DNA of 25,074 nucleotides, from assembly GCA_964486645.1 (NCBI GenBank), contig CAZAOG010000028.1, forward strand, positions 1-25,074. Reading direction: 5' to 3'. Origin of the DNA: GCA-002790365 sp964486645. GTDB taxonomy: Bacteria > Bacteroidota > Ignavibacteria > Ignavibacteriales > Ignavibacteriaceae. Position 1 is the stretch's first letter. Each line of letters begins with the position of its first letter. Below, piece after piece: positions 7,856 through 16,123 of the stretch. Made by a program: the position numbers and the translations under genes. The notes under the pieces are model-generated. The model searched no databases. It saw only the letters and a program-made list of their open reading frames with translations, and was not told where the DNA came from.

Positions 7856-9091
7856 ATGAAAGAATTCTATAATATCCAATCACCAACCGATGTTTTATTT
7901 GACAAAAATGTGGAGTTATTACCTTCCGTTAGCGAGTTATTTGAATATGAATTAGCTTATCTTGAATATAAATTATTACCTGAAGATGAATATTTAGAAA
8001 GGACAGCTTACGCAAAAAGTTTCAAAGGGAAAGATAGTTTTCATTTTTTAAGATATTCAAAAATACCACAAGCTGTTACACAAAGTCGTTCCTCAATGAC
8101 AAACTCATATTTTAAAAATGGTTTGTTTTCTACCGGTTACGCTACCCATAGTCTTTTTCCTTACCGTGGTAAATTTCACCCACAATTAATAAAGGGACTA
8201 ATAAATATTCTCGGAATAAAAAAAGATGAGACAATTATTGACCCAATGACAGGAAGCGGGACAACAAATATTGAGGCATCTTTAATGGGTATTAACTCTT
8301 ACGCAATTGATGTTAGTCCGTTTTGTCAACTAATGACAATGACTAAATATGAAGCATTGAAAATTGATTTGGAACTACTTGAAGATACTAAATTCAAAGT
8401 TTCCGAACTATTTTCTTTTTTTAATAAAGAGGATGTATTTAATAGGATAAATGATGCGAATTCTGAAAAACGAAAAATTTATCATCTCGCCTTATTAGCC
8501 TTTTTAGATGCATTAGGTTATTCAAAAAGAGTAAAACGTTCAACACACGAACAATTATTTGAAAAAGTATTAATTCGTTATTTTGAAACAGTTAAAAATG
8601 TTTTGAAAAATCCATATTTTGATAGTACTAAGATTGGAGATGTTAAAATTCTAAAAAAATCAGATGCACTTAATATTGAGTTACAAAACAATTCTATAGA
8701 TGCAATAATAACTTCTCCTCCATATTCATTTGCTATAAATTATGTTGAAAATGATAGAGCACAGTTAGAATATTTAGGATACGATACGAAATTGTTGGAA
8801 AATAAACTTATTGGATTAAAAGGAAAAACAAAAAAAGATAAGTTGGAAAATTATTTTAATGACATGGATAATTTTTGTAAAGAAGCATCGAGGATTTTGA
8901 AGTCTAAAAAATATCTTGTTATTATTATTGGTTCCAATACAAATCAAACCGGTGGAATTCGTTTAGAACAAACTATTATTGATTCAGCTAAAAAGCATGG
9001 TTTGTCTTTAGTTAAAAGTATATTAAAAAAAATTAAAGGTATGAGAAATACCATGAAAGAAGAATATATTTTAATATTTGAAAAGGAATGA
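7856..9091 (+). CDS. DNA methyltransferase, SPPY type (probable N4-cytosine)
   Basis: 411 aa, first gene of a restriction-modification cassette. The AdoMet-binding motif I is DPMTGSGTT (129-137), preceded by GKFHPQLIKGLI (105-116), which is typical of this methylase family. The catalytic motif IV is TSPPYSFAINYV (286-297); SPPY is characteristic of m4C rather than m6A enzymes. Motif I precedes motif IV, with about 150 residues between them that may include target recognition. The gene starts 10 bases after the TPR gene with no clear Shine-Dalgarno. The nuclease gene starts one base after its stop. The sequence looks AT-richer than its neighbours, which fits horizontal acquisition. The methylated base and target site are inferred, not shown. 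Confidence 0.85.
   Translation: MKEFYNIQSPTDVLFDKNVELLPSVSELFEYELAYLEYKLLPEDEYLERTAYAKSFKGKDSFHFLRYSKIPQAVTQSRSSMTNSYFKNGLFSTGYATHSLFPYRGKFHPQLIKGLINILGIKKDETIIDPMTGSGTTNIEASLMGINSYAIDVSPFCQLMTMTKYEALKIDLELLEDTKFKVSELFSFFNKEDVFNRINDANSEKRKIYHLALLAFLDALGYSKRVKRSTHEQLFEKVLIRYFETVKNVLKNPYFDSTKIGDVKILKKSDALNIELQNNSIDAIITSPPYSFAINYVENDRAQLEYLGYDTKLLENKLIGLKGKTKKDKLENYFNDMDNFCKEASRILKSKKYLVIIIGSNTNQTGGIRLEQTIIDSAKKHGLSLVKSILKKIKGMRNTMKEEYILIFEKE
9083..9087 (+). promoter_or_regulatory. Shine-Dalgarno for the restriction endonuclease gene
   Basis: AAGGA lies five bases before ATG at 9093. It favours this ATG over an in-frame TTG at 9078 that would overlap the upstream methyltransferase gene. Confidence 0.55.
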
Positions 9092-9092
9092 A

Positions 9093-10076
9093 ATGGTTGA
9101 AACAAATGAAAATAAATTTCAAACCGTAATTCAAAAAAACACGTTTTATTTTTTTAATTCGAAATTTGAAGAAGATTATGAAGGCTATGTTAATTCATTA
9201 AAAGAAATATTATTGAATGTTAAAAATCGTATTGAGACGGAAGGATTAAGAAAAGAAATATTTGAGGAATTAATATCAGAGAAAGAAAACGGACTAAGGG
9301 CATTATTGGCATTAACGGGTTTTTCAAACGAATATTTAAAAAGATTAACTACGATTATTAGGATAGTTGATCATCCTGAATTAAATAAACTTGTGTATAA
9401 AGAAAAATGGTATAATGAAGATAACGCAGAAAATATAAGTGAATGGTCCGATAACACAATACTAAAGTTGATAAAAAATAATGAATATTTTAAGAAAGGA
9501 TTGGTAAACATTTTCTTTGAAGGAGCCTCTATTCCATTTCTTGCCGAGACTATCCCACTGTTTGAATTAAAGAAACTAAGTATATCGAAATTAAAATTTG
9601 ATATTCCTGAAATGATAGATACTTTAATTCGCTACAAGGAAAAAGGTAGTTATTCAGGTAAGAAAATGAATAACCCGGAAACTGTCATCGAAGAAATTTT
9701 AAACAGCTTAAAAATTACATTTGAAACAGGCGATTTGAAAGAATTAATTAAGAATGCACCCGATAATAAAAGAACTATGGATTTTATTATTCCTAACAAG
9801 AAAGATCCCAAAATTATTATTGAGTGTTCTTTTTTAGCTACAACTTCTTCAGGGCAAGGAGACAAATCTAAGACTGAAATTTCTATTGACAGTTTAATAA
9901 AAGAACATTATCCTAAAGCTAAATTTATAGGTTTTATTGATGGAATTGGATGGTATGTTAGGAAAGGTGATTTAAAAAGAATGGTAACAGCTTATGAAGA
10001 CGTATTTACTTTTCATAAAGACGAATTAAAACGATTTGAAGAATTATTAAAAGAGAAGTTTGATAATGGTAGATGA
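9093..10076 (+). CDS. Putative type II restriction endonuclease, DpnII/MboI-like
   Basis: 327 aa from the ATG chosen by its Shine-Dalgarno. The N-terminal 200 residues are helical and unassigned. The C-terminal part resembles a PD-(D/E)xK nuclease core: RTMDFIIP (227-234) supplies Asp230, IIIECSF (241-247) supplies Glu244, and a Ser/Gly-rich loop leads to GDKSKTE (256-262) with Lys258 or Lys260. DpnII/MboI enzymes show the same order (D, then E-x-N/S, then a G/S-rich loop to a lysine), and FIDGIGWY (281-288) echoes their conserved DG-x-GW strand. Its position between two DNA methyltransferase genes strongly supports a restriction role. The exact catalytic lysine and the target sequence cannot be read from the sequence. 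Confidence 0.72.
   Translation: MVETNENKFQTVIQKNTFYFFNSKFEEDYEGYVNSLKEILLNVKNRIETEGLRKEIFEELISEKENGLRALLALTGFSNEYLKRLTTIIRIVDHPELNKLVYKEKWYNEDNAENISEWSDNTILKLIKNNEYFKKGLVNIFFEGASIPFLAETIPLFELKKLSISKLKFDIPEMIDTLIRYKEKGSYSGKKMNNPETVIEEILNSLKITFETGDLKELIKNAPDNKRTMDFIIPNKKDPKIIIECSFLATTSSGQGDKSKTEISIDSLIKEHYPKAKFIGFIDGIGWYVRKGDLKRMVTAYEDVFTFHKDELKRFEELLKEKFDNGR
10051..10058 (+). promoter_or_regulatory. Shine-Dalgarno for the second methyltransferase gene
   Basis: AAGAGAAG ends seven bases before ATG at 10066 and supports that start over a TTG two codons earlier (10060). Confidence 0.45.
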
Positions 10077-11085
10077 TTACTTAAATAAGATTATCAATGG
10101 TGACTGTTTGGATTTATTTAAAAATATTCCCAATAACTCCATAGACATGACATTTGCCGATCCCCCGTTTAATTTGAAAAAAAATTATAATAACTATAAA
10201 GATAGTTTAGAATTTCAAGAGTATTTAAATTGGTGCGAGCGATGGATTGCGGAAATGGTTAGAGTTACAAAACCCACCGGTTCAATCTTTTTACATAATA
10301 TACCTAAATGGTTAACTTACTACGCCTCTTTTCTAAATAACTTAGCCTATTTTAAACATTGGATTGCCTGGGATGCATCAACTTCGCCAATGGGAAAATC
10401 TTTGCAACCGGCGCATTATGGTATCCTTTTTTACGGTAAAGAACAAAAAGGAACTAAAATAAATGAGCTTCGTTGTCAGCACAAAAGAGATAGGAAACAA
10501 GGATATTTAATAAAGGATTACGGCGGAAAAAAAGACAAGTTACATCCATTTGGCCCACTTATTTCAGATGTTTGGACGGATATTCATCGAATAAAGCATA
10601 ATAAAAACAGAGATGCACATCCTTGTCAACTACCCATTCATCTACTGGATCGGCTTATTCTTCTTTCCACAGATGAAAATGATATTGTTTTAGATCCTTT
10701 TATAGGAACGGGAACAACAGCTATTTCAGCAAAAAGATTGGGACGAAATTATATTGGTTTCGAATTAGACCCATTTTATGTTAACATTGCAAAAAAGAAA
10801 TTACTTAAAACAGAATCTAATTTTAAACTTGGAAAAAGTTGGGTGAGTTTTTACTTGAATGAAGTTATTACTTTACGTAATAAGGATTGGAGTTCCTTGG
10901 AGAAGTATTTTATAATTCCAAAACCAATAAGGTCCATTGACTACTGTAAAACTATGTTAATCGATAAAAAATTAATTCCAATAAATGGTAATGGAAAATA
11001 TATTGAAAAGGACGATAATAAAAATGAGGAACTAAATTTCAATGTTGAAAATATAAAAAGAAAAAAAATTCAAATTAAAATTTAG
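10066..11085 (+). CDS. DNA methyltransferase, beta-class DPPF type
   Basis: 339 aa from the ATG at 10066. Motif IV, FADPPFNL (about residues 31-38), comes first. The AdoMet motif I, LDPFIGTGTT (about 209-218), comes last, preceded by HPCQLP (about 185-190). This is the beta-class N6-adenine/N4-cytosine order (Pfam N6_N4_Mtase). A C-terminal extension of about 90 Lys/Asn-rich residues follows. The start overlaps the nuclease gene by 11 bases, so all three cassette genes are translationally linked. Together with the SPPY-type partner upstream it forms a two-methyltransferase type II system, as seen when the recognition site is asymmetric or when DpnII-like systems protect two DNA forms. Confidence 0.88.
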   Translation: MVDDYLNKIINGDCLDLFKNIPNNSIDMTFADPPFNLKKNYNNYKDSLEFQEYLNWCERWIAEMVRVTKPTGSIFLHNIPKWLTYYASFLNNLAYFKHWIAWDASTSPMGKSLQPAHYGILFYGKEQKGTKINELRCQHKRDRKQGYLIKDYGGKKDKLHPFGPLISDVWTDIHRIKHNKNRDAHPCQLPIHLLDRLILLSTDENDIVLDPFIGTGTTAISAKRLGRNYIGFELDPFYVNIAKKKLLKTESNFKLGKSWVSFYLNEVITLRNKDWSSLEKYFIIPKPIRSIDYCKTMLIDKKLIPINGNGKYIEKDDNKNEELNFNVENIKRKKIQIKI

Positions 11086-11099
11086 AAGAATACAACAAA

Positions 11100-11118
11100 G
11101 AATTAGTTTAATTCATTT
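11100..11118. terminator. Possible short hairpin between convergent genes
   Basis: GAATTA (11100-11105) pairs with TAATTC (11109-11114) around a 3-base loop, followed by ATTTTA. It lies in the 32-base gap between the converging methyltransferase and PorQ-like genes. The stem is weak, so a terminator role is uncertain. Confidence 0.28.
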
Positions 11119-12053
11119 TATAACGAAGTAGAAATACCAATTCTGTGCAGAGAGCCTATATCACCCATTGAGGAGTAGCTGTAGTCAAAACGGTATTTTG
11201 AAATCAACACACCGACACCCAGATTAAAGCCTGCCAATCCGCCGAAGTCACCGATTTTCAGTTCCTTTCTCTTTTGGTTATTGTAACCGAATCTGAGGGA
11301 TAATGCTTTGCTAAACTCAAACTCGGCGCCTACGCTAAAGGCTTCGAATCTACCCGTGTACGGATCATTGCCTTCGTTGAGCTTGTGAAAATCAAGCGAT
11401 AAAGTTAAAGGCAGATGCGCTAATTTTTTCGATACGCCTATAACAAGATCAAGCGGCAGGTCTTCTTTTGTGTTGAAGTATTTTGAAATTTGAAAACCCG
11501 AATTTAAAAGAGCAATCCCGAAATCCAATCCTTGCGAAGGTATGGTGTAATGAAGTCCCAAATCTAATGCTAAAGCGGAAGATGACTTGTTTGCAATTGA
11601 AGAATTTATGAATTTTATATTAACGCCGTAGTATAAATTATCGTCTAAAGTATTAGCATAACCCACTAAAAAAGCCAGTTCACCGGCATTAAACTCTCCC
11701 GTTTTATTACCGAACTTATCCGCTTTTGTAAAATTACCGTAACTTATGTATTCAACGGCGGCACCGAACCTTCCGAGAGTTCCTACATCCTGTGTGTAAG
11801 AAACACTTGCAAGATTTATGTCCAATAAATGATTTACGTAGGAAAAAGATATTTTCTTGTCCTTGATGAGTTTGAGTCCGGAAGGATTATAAAAGATAAC
11901 ATTTGGATCATCGTTATTAGAGACAAAACTTCCGCCTAAAGCTCCGGCTCTCGGACTTAAATCCAGACGAAGAAAATCATAAGTTTTTTGTCCGAAAATG
12001 ACTGTTGAAACTAAAAAAATAATTACGGTTGTAAAAAATGTTTTTGCTCTCAT
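11118..12053 (-). CDS. porQ: PorV/PorQ family outer-membrane protein (T9SS)
   Basis: 311 aa with a signal peptide (hydrophobic residues 5-19, then FGQ near 20-22). The mature start, TYDFLRLDLSPRAGALGG (24-41), is typical of PorQ and related PorV proteins. The conserved DDPNVIFYNPSGL segment (48-60) follows. The rest alternates as amphipathic beta strands of a FadL-like barrel and ends in an aromatic-poor strand, HRIGISTSL. PorV and PorQ act in type IX secretion: PorV shuttles cargo to the surface-attachment complex, and PorQ is part of that complex. This agrees with the sorting-domain protein at 18211. It is transcribed alone on the minus strand, converging on the restriction cassette. PorQ rather than another PorV paralogue is probable, not certain. 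Confidence 0.82.
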   Translation of the reverse strand: MRAKTFFTTVIIFLVSTVIFGQKTYDFLRLDLSPRAGALGGSFVSNNDDPNVIFYNPSGLKLIKDKKISFSYVNHLLDINLASVSYTQDVGTLGRFGAAVEYISYGNFTKADKFGNKTGEFNAGELAFLVGYANTLDDNLYYGVNIKFINSSIANKSSSALALDLGLHYTIPSQGLDFGIALLNSGFQISKYFNTKEDLPLDLVIGVSKKLAHLPLTLSLDFHKLNEGNDPYTGRFEAFSVGAEFEFSKALSLRFGYNNQKRKELKIGDFGGLAGFNLGVGVLISKYRFDYSYSSMGDIGSLHRIGISTSL

Positions 12054-12167
12054 AAAAAATCCAAAATATTAATTTCTTATTTAACTATATTATAAAATAA
12101 AGGCAAGTTAATTTAACAAAGCCGCCTTAACAGAAAAATATTTTATAATAAACACAATGTTAAATAT
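12054..12167. promoter_or_regulatory. Divergent intergenic region
   Basis: This 114-base AT-rich gap separates the start of the minus-strand PorQ-like gene from the plus-strand oxidoreductase gene and must contain both promoters. On the minus strand TTGCC followed by TATAATATA is a possible -35/-10 pair, but the spacing is short. No confident box was found for the plus-strand gene. Confidence 0.4.
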
Positions 12168-13217
12168 ATGAAATTTATAATTTACGGTTCTACCGGATAT
12201 ACGGGCAGGTTAATGTCTGAAAAAGCAAAGGAACTCGGCTTGTCTCCGCTGCTTTCAGGACGAAATCCGGAAAAATTAAAACGGACGGCCGAACCGCTCG
12301 GCTTTGAATACCTGCCGGTTTCATTGGACGATAAACAGGGGCTATTAAACTTATTTAATAAAGTCGATTTGGTCATTCACTGTGCCGGACCCTTTTCCGC
12401 CACGGCCGAGCCTGTAGTAGAAGCCTGTTTGCAAACGGGAACGCATTACTTGGATATTACAGGGGAAATAAACGTTTTTGAAAGACACAAAAGTTTGGAT
12501 AAAGCCGCGAAAGATGCAGACATTTTAATTATGTCGGGCGTGGGATTTGATGTGGTGCCGACCGATTGCTTGGCTGCTCACTTAAAAAACAGAATGCCTG
12601 ACGCCGAATATCTGAATTTAAGCGTAGGCGGTTTGAGTAAAATATCAGCCGGAACCGCCAAAACCGCACTTGAAAATATTTCCGAAAGTTTTTCCGTTAG
12701 AAGAAACGGTAAAATCATACAATTAAAAAAACCTTTATACGGCAAAGCTGATTTCGGTAAAGGCGAAGTGGAGACGGTTTCCGTGAGCTGGGGAGATGTA
12801 GCTACCGCCTATTACACAACGGGAATACCGAACATTTCCGTGTTTTTTCAATTGACCTCGTCAACAAAAAAAATTATTAAGATGAACAAAGCAATGAAAT
12901 GGTTTTTATCGCTGCCGTCGATTCAAAAAAAATTGAAATCTAAAATTGAAAAAAAAGTTAAAGGACCTGATAAAGAAGAAAGAGAAAATGCAAAAGGAAT
13001 TATCTTCGGAGAGGCAATTAATTCAAAAGGGGAAAAGGTCGTTTCAAAACTCATTACTCCGGAGGGATATAAATTAACTTGTATTACGGCTTTAGAGATT
13101 GCACAAAGAGTGCTGAACGGAAATGTAAAACCGGGATATTATACACCTGCCCTGCTGTTCGGTGAAAAACTGATTACGGATATCGACGGAGTGGAGCTTA
13201 CGGATATAATTCGATAA
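12168..13217 (+). CDS. Saccharopine dehydrogenase-like NAD(P)-binding oxidoreductase
   Basis: 349 aa, predicted cytosolic. The nucleotide-binding motif GSTGYTG (7-13) opens a Rossmann fold. GRNPEKL (31-37) and the HCAGPFSATAEPVVEACLQTG segment (about 71-91) are typical of the saccharopine dehydrogenase / trans-acting enoyl reductase family. GVGFDVVPTDCLA (124-136) matches another conserved block of that family. True lysine-pathway saccharopine enzymes are larger and differ in the second half, so the substrate is unknown; lipid or polyketide-type reductions are family possibilities. It appears to be transcribed on its own, divergent from the PorQ-like gene. Confidence 0.82.
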   Translation: MKFIIYGSTGYTGRLMSEKAKELGLSPLLSGRNPEKLKRTAEPLGFEYLPVSLDDKQGLLNLFNKVDLVIHCAGPFSATAEPVVEACLQTGTHYLDITGEINVFERHKSLDKAAKDADILIMSGVGFDVVPTDCLAAHLKNRMPDAEYLNLSVGGLSKISAGTAKTALENISESFSVRRNGKIIQLKKPLYGKADFGKGEVETVSVSWGDVATAYYTTGIPNISVFFQLTSSTKKIIKMNKAMKWFLSLPSIQKKLKSKIEKKVKGPDKEERENAKGIIFGEAINSKGEKVVSKLITPEGYKLTCITALEIAQRVLNGNVKPGYYTPALLFGEKLITDIDGVELTDIIR

Positions 13218-13261
13218 ATAAAGTTTTTTTTAATTGAAACAAGTTCAAGTTATAAATGGTG

Positions 13262-13283
13262 AAAAAAGAGTATTTTCTTTTTT
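13262..13283 (+). terminator. Possible A/T hairpin terminator
   Basis: AAAAAAGA (13262-13269) pairs with TCTTTTTT (13276-13283) around a 6-base loop, ending in a T run. It lies 44 bases after the oxidoreductase gene and before htpX. With only one G-C pair, stability is doubtful. Confidence 0.3.
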
Positions 13284-13327
13284 ATTGATATGCAAACAAG
13301 CTTTCTTTATTTTTTAATTTAATAATC

Positions 13328-13331
13328 GGAG
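13328..13331 (+). promoter_or_regulatory. Shine-Dalgarno deciding the htpX TTG start
   Basis: GGAG sits seven bases before TTG at 13339-13341, and the resulting N-terminus matches the usual short cytoplasmic lead into the first HtpX membrane helix. Confidence 0.55.
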
Positions 13332-13338
13332 ATAAAAG

Positions 13339-14190
13339 TTGAACGCGCTGAAAACCACATTTTTAATGACAATGATGATTGTTCTGTTCCTTTTTGTCGG
13401 TAATCTGCTGGGCGGCTCTTCGGGAATGGCGATTGCATTTGTTTTTGCATTAGTTATAAATTTCGGTTCTTATTGGTATTCCGATAAAATAGTACTGAAA
13501 CTGTACAGGGCAAAAGAAGTTACAAGAGAAAACAGTCCGAAGTTTTTTGCACTTGTCGAACAACTTTCAAAAAATGCCGAATTACCAATGCCCAAACTTT
13601 ATATAATAAACGATCCGACGCCAAATGCTTTTGCAACCGGCAGAAATCCCCAACACGCTGCCGTTGCCGCAACAACGGGAATTTTAAACGGACTGGACAA
13701 CGATGAATTGAGCGGAGTTATTGCTCACGAATTGGCTCACATTAAACACAGGGACATTTTAATCGGTACGATTGCGGCTACCGTAGTGGGCACAATTACA
13801 TTTATCGCGCAAATAGCAGGCTGGGCGATGATTTTCGGCGGAAGAGGCGGCGGCAGAGACGACAGAGACGGTATTTCATCTTTATTCCTAATTATCCTTG
13901 CACCTATTGCGGCTACTTTACTTCAATTGGCGATTTCACGCTCAAGAGAATTTGCCGCCGATGAAGGAAGTGCAAAAATATCCGGCAAACCGTTGGCATT
14001 GGCTTCCGCTTTGGAAAAAATTTCTCAAGTAAACCGGATAAAACCGGTTTCGCGTTCCGGACCGGCTACCGCTCACATGTTTATAGTAAATCCTTTAAGA
14101 GGCGGAGGTTTCAGAAAATTATTTTCTACTCATCCGTCAATTGAAGAAAGGGTGAAAAGATTAAGAGAAATATCAATCGATCAAATATGA
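13339..14190 (+). CDS. htpX: HtpX membrane zinc metalloprotease
   Basis: M48-family integral membrane protease that degrades misfolded membrane proteins, with its active site facing the cytoplasm. The 283-aa length is normal. Two N-terminal membrane segments cover about residues 7-25 and 28-46. The zinc motif is His130-Glu131-x-x-His134 in VIAHELAHIKHRD, and the third ligand is Glu204 in SREFAADE. Two further hydrophobic segments at about 141-167 and 179-199 flank a Gly/Arg/Asp-rich cytoplasmic loop (168-178). The C-terminal LFSTHPSIEERVKRL block is standard for the family. The start is TTG with a good GGAG site. No CpxR- or heat-shock-type control site was recognised. Confidence 0.94.
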   Translation: MNALKTTFLMTMMIVLFLFVGNLLGGSSGMAIAFVFALVINFGSYWYSDKIVLKLYRAKEVTRENSPKFFALVEQLSKNAELPMPKLYIINDPTPNAFATGRNPQHAAVAATTGILNGLDNDELSGVIAHELAHIKHRDILIGTIAATVVGTITFIAQIAGWAMIFGGRGGGRDDRDGISSLFLIILAPIAATLLQLAISRSREFAADEGSAKISGKPLALASALEKISQVNRIKPVSRSGPATAHMFIVNPLRGGGFRKLFSTHPSIEERVKRLREISIDQI

Positions 14191-14212
14191 TTATCTGAAA
14201 AATTCAACAAAA

Positions 14213-14815
14213 ATGAAAAATAACAAACGAATATTTATACTGATATTTCTCCTACTACCGCCTTTTGTTTTCGGACAAAATAAAAACAACTTAAATATAT
14301 TTAAAGAATTGGTGGATTCCTCCGTAACATCCTTTGTCGGTTATTTGCCGAGCGGCGAAAAGCAGATAAATTTAAAATTGGAATTGGGTTCTTCATATTC
14401 TTTTTTCCGAAACAGAATATTAAGTGATCTTACGGAAAAGGGATTCAAAATAAATGTTTACCCTTCGATAAAAGAAAACGCGGCGAAAGTTAATTACGTA
14501 ATAGAGGAAATGAATGTTTCTTATTCGGATATTGATAGAGACGGATTATTCGGCGAATTTTTAATGCCCCGCAAATTATCATTAAGGGGGAATTTCAGCA
14601 TAGATAAAGAAAATATATTTACAAAGAATTTCAATTATACATTTCTTGATACGGTAAACGTAAAAGCCGTAAATGAATTGGAAAATGAATCCTATCCTTT
14701 TACAAAAGGCGAAGTACCGACCGAACCGTTTTTTTCAAGCATAACCGAACCGGTGATTGCAATAAGCAGCGCGGCGGTGGCTATTATTTTATTCTTTACC
14801 ATTCGGAGTAAATAG
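14213..14815 (+). CDS. Unknown exported protein with C-terminal membrane anchor
   Basis: 200 aa. I do not recognise the family. The N-terminus is a clear signal peptide (hydrophobic residues 7-19, FGQ at 20-22). The C-terminus is a single hydrophobic helix (about 178-196) ending in IRSK, so the middle 150 residues would lie in the periplasm, held to the inner membrane by the tail. The middle is beta-rich and soluble, with the segments ELGSSYSFFRNRILSDL and KGFKINVYPSI. The latter loosely recalls proteins that pair a regulated N-terminal domain with a short anchor, but I make no functional claim. It lies 22 bases after htpX, so the two may be co-transcribed. Confidence 0.65.
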   Translation: MKNNKRIFILIFLLLPPFVFGQNKNNLNIFKELVDSSVTSFVGYLPSGEKQINLKLELGSSYSFFRNRILSDLTEKGFKINVYPSIKENAAKVNYVIEEMNVSYSDIDRDGLFGEFLMPRKLSLRGNFSIDKENIFTKNFNYTFLDTVNVKAVNELENESYPFTKGEVPTEPFFSSITEPVIAISSAAVAIILFFTIRSK

Positions 14816-14882
14816 TTATATTTAACTTTTAAGCTTTCAACTTTTTGATTATAATTGTAGTTCTAAATTTACAGAATAGGTT

Positions 14883-15653
14883 ATGAAAAATTTTACTAAA
14901 ATTACTTTACTTTTGTTTTTAACAATAATTGCCGCAGGTTGTTCTTCTTCTATAGATACAAGCAGCTTTACAGCCCAGCAAAAATTAGATTACGCAAAAA
15001 AATTATATAATGAAGAAGAATATTTCGATGCTCTTCAAGAATTTAATGCAATAGTTCTGGAATATCCCGGAAGCGCAATTGTTGACGATGCATCATACTA
15101 TTTGGCAATGACAAGATTTAAAAGAGGGGAATATATTTTAGCTGCTTTTGAGTTTAGTAAATTAATTAAAAATATGCCTGCAAGCGAGTATGTACCTATC
15201 TCTCAATTCATGCTTGCCGAGTGCTATTACCAGCTTTCTCCCGACTATACTTTAGAGCAAAAATACACAAAAAAAGCAATTGAAGAGTTTCAGGCTTTTA
15301 TTGATTTCTTTCCGTCAAACCCCAAAGTAAAAGAAGCGGAAGAAAAAATTGTAGAGCTTAATAATAAATTGGCAAAAAAAGAGCTTCACAGCGCAAATAT
15401 TTATGAGAATTTAGGCTACTACGATGCCGCGTTGTTTTACTACTCAAATCTGATTGAAGTTTATCACGAGACGGTTTATGCGCCGGAAGCAATGTACAGT
15501 AAAATATCTTTACTGGCAGACTTAGACAGAAACAAAGAAGCACTGGAAGAAGCCGATAAATTTATTAACCGTTATCCTCAAAGCCCGTTATTGGAGAAAG
15601 TAAAAAACATTAAAACATCGCTGGAAGACAAATTTTCAAACGTAGATAAATGA
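14883..15653 (+). CDS. bamD: Outer-membrane assembly lipoprotein BamD
   Basis: 256-aa lipoprotein with lipobox IAAGC (Cys20) after a hydrophobic signal sequence, so it is lipidated and sorted to the outer membrane. TPR-like repeats follow: KLYNEEEYFDALQEFNAIVLEYPGS-type segments (about 40-65), the AAFEFSKLI region (about 87-95), EEFQAFIDFFPSNPK (about 134-148) and ALEEADKFINRYPQSPL (about 219-235). The length and repeat pattern match BamD/YfiO, the essential partner of BamA in inserting beta-barrel proteins such as the PorQ-like product. Its stop overlaps the thioesterase start (ATGA), beginning a long series of tightly packed genes that reaches ccmF. Confidence 0.9.
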   Translation: MKNFTKITLLLFLTIIAAGCSSSIDTSSFTAQQKLDYAKKLYNEEEYFDALQEFNAIVLEYPGSAIVDDASYYLAMTRFKRGEYILAAFEFSKLIKNMPASEYVPISQFMLAECYYQLSPDYTLEQKYTKKAIEEFQAFIDFFPSNPKVKEAEEKIVELNNKLAKKELHSANIYENLGYYDAALFYYSNLIEVYHETVYAPEAMYSKISLLADLDRNKEALEEADKFINRYPQSPLLEKVKNIKTSLEDKFSNVDK

Positions 15654-16123
15654 TAAAACCTAAAGCTGTAAAAGAATCTGTAATTACAATGACCGAATTG
15701 GTGCTTCCGCACCATACTAATCAATTGGGAAAATTGCTGGGCGGTCAATTGATGCATTGGATAGATATCTGTGCCGCGCTGGCTGCTGCCAAACATACTC
15801 AGCATGTTTGCGTTACGGCTTCCGTAGATAAAATTGATTTTATTCATTCAATAAATTTAGGTGATGCAGTTACTTTAACGGCTACTGTAAACAGGGTCTT
15901 CAATACTTCGATGGACGTTGGGGTTAAAGTATTTGCGGAATCTTTCAGACTCGGACAAAGGATTCACGCAAATACTGCATTCCTTACATTTGTAAGTGTA
16001 AATAACAAGGGAATACCGGTAAAAGCCGTTGAAGTAATTCCCGAAACAGACGAAGAGAAAAGACGGTATGAGGAAGCATTGCAAAGGAGAGAAAATAGGC
16101 TCAAAAACAGAACCAAAACTTAG
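15650..16123 (+). CDS. Hotdog-fold acyl-CoA thioesterase
   Basis: 157-aa YciA/BACH-type thioesterase that hydrolyses acyl-CoA to free acid and CoA in the cytosol. The family signature runs from HHTNQLGKLLGGQLMHWID (residues 21-39), including Asn24 and Asp39, which occupy the conserved active-site positions. The later DAVTLTATV segment (about 72-80) forms the central sheet. The C-terminal 25 residues are charged and probably disordered. The start overlaps bamD by four bases. The 3' end overlaps the start of the FG-GAP gene by up to 56 bases, depending on the start chosen there. The chain-length preference cannot be read from the sequence. Confidence 0.88.
   Translation: MIKPKAVKESVITMTELVLPHHTNQLGKLLGGQLMHWIDICAALAAAKHTQHVCVTASVDKIDFIHSINLGDAVTLTATVNRVFNTSMDVGVKVFAESFRLGQRIHANTAFLTFVSVNNKGIPVKAVEVIPETDEEKRRYEEALQRRENRLKNRTKT

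Noticed and set aside
7856..11085. BREX, DISARM or type I restriction system
   Set aside because: No helicase, ATPase, specificity subunit or PglZ-like gene accompanies the methylases; the three genes make a type II system on their own.
12168..13217. Lysine-pathway saccharopine dehydrogenase (Lys9/LYS1)
   Set aside because: Only the N-terminal NAD(P)-binding blocks agree; the second half and the 349-aa length do not fit, so only a family-level call is made.
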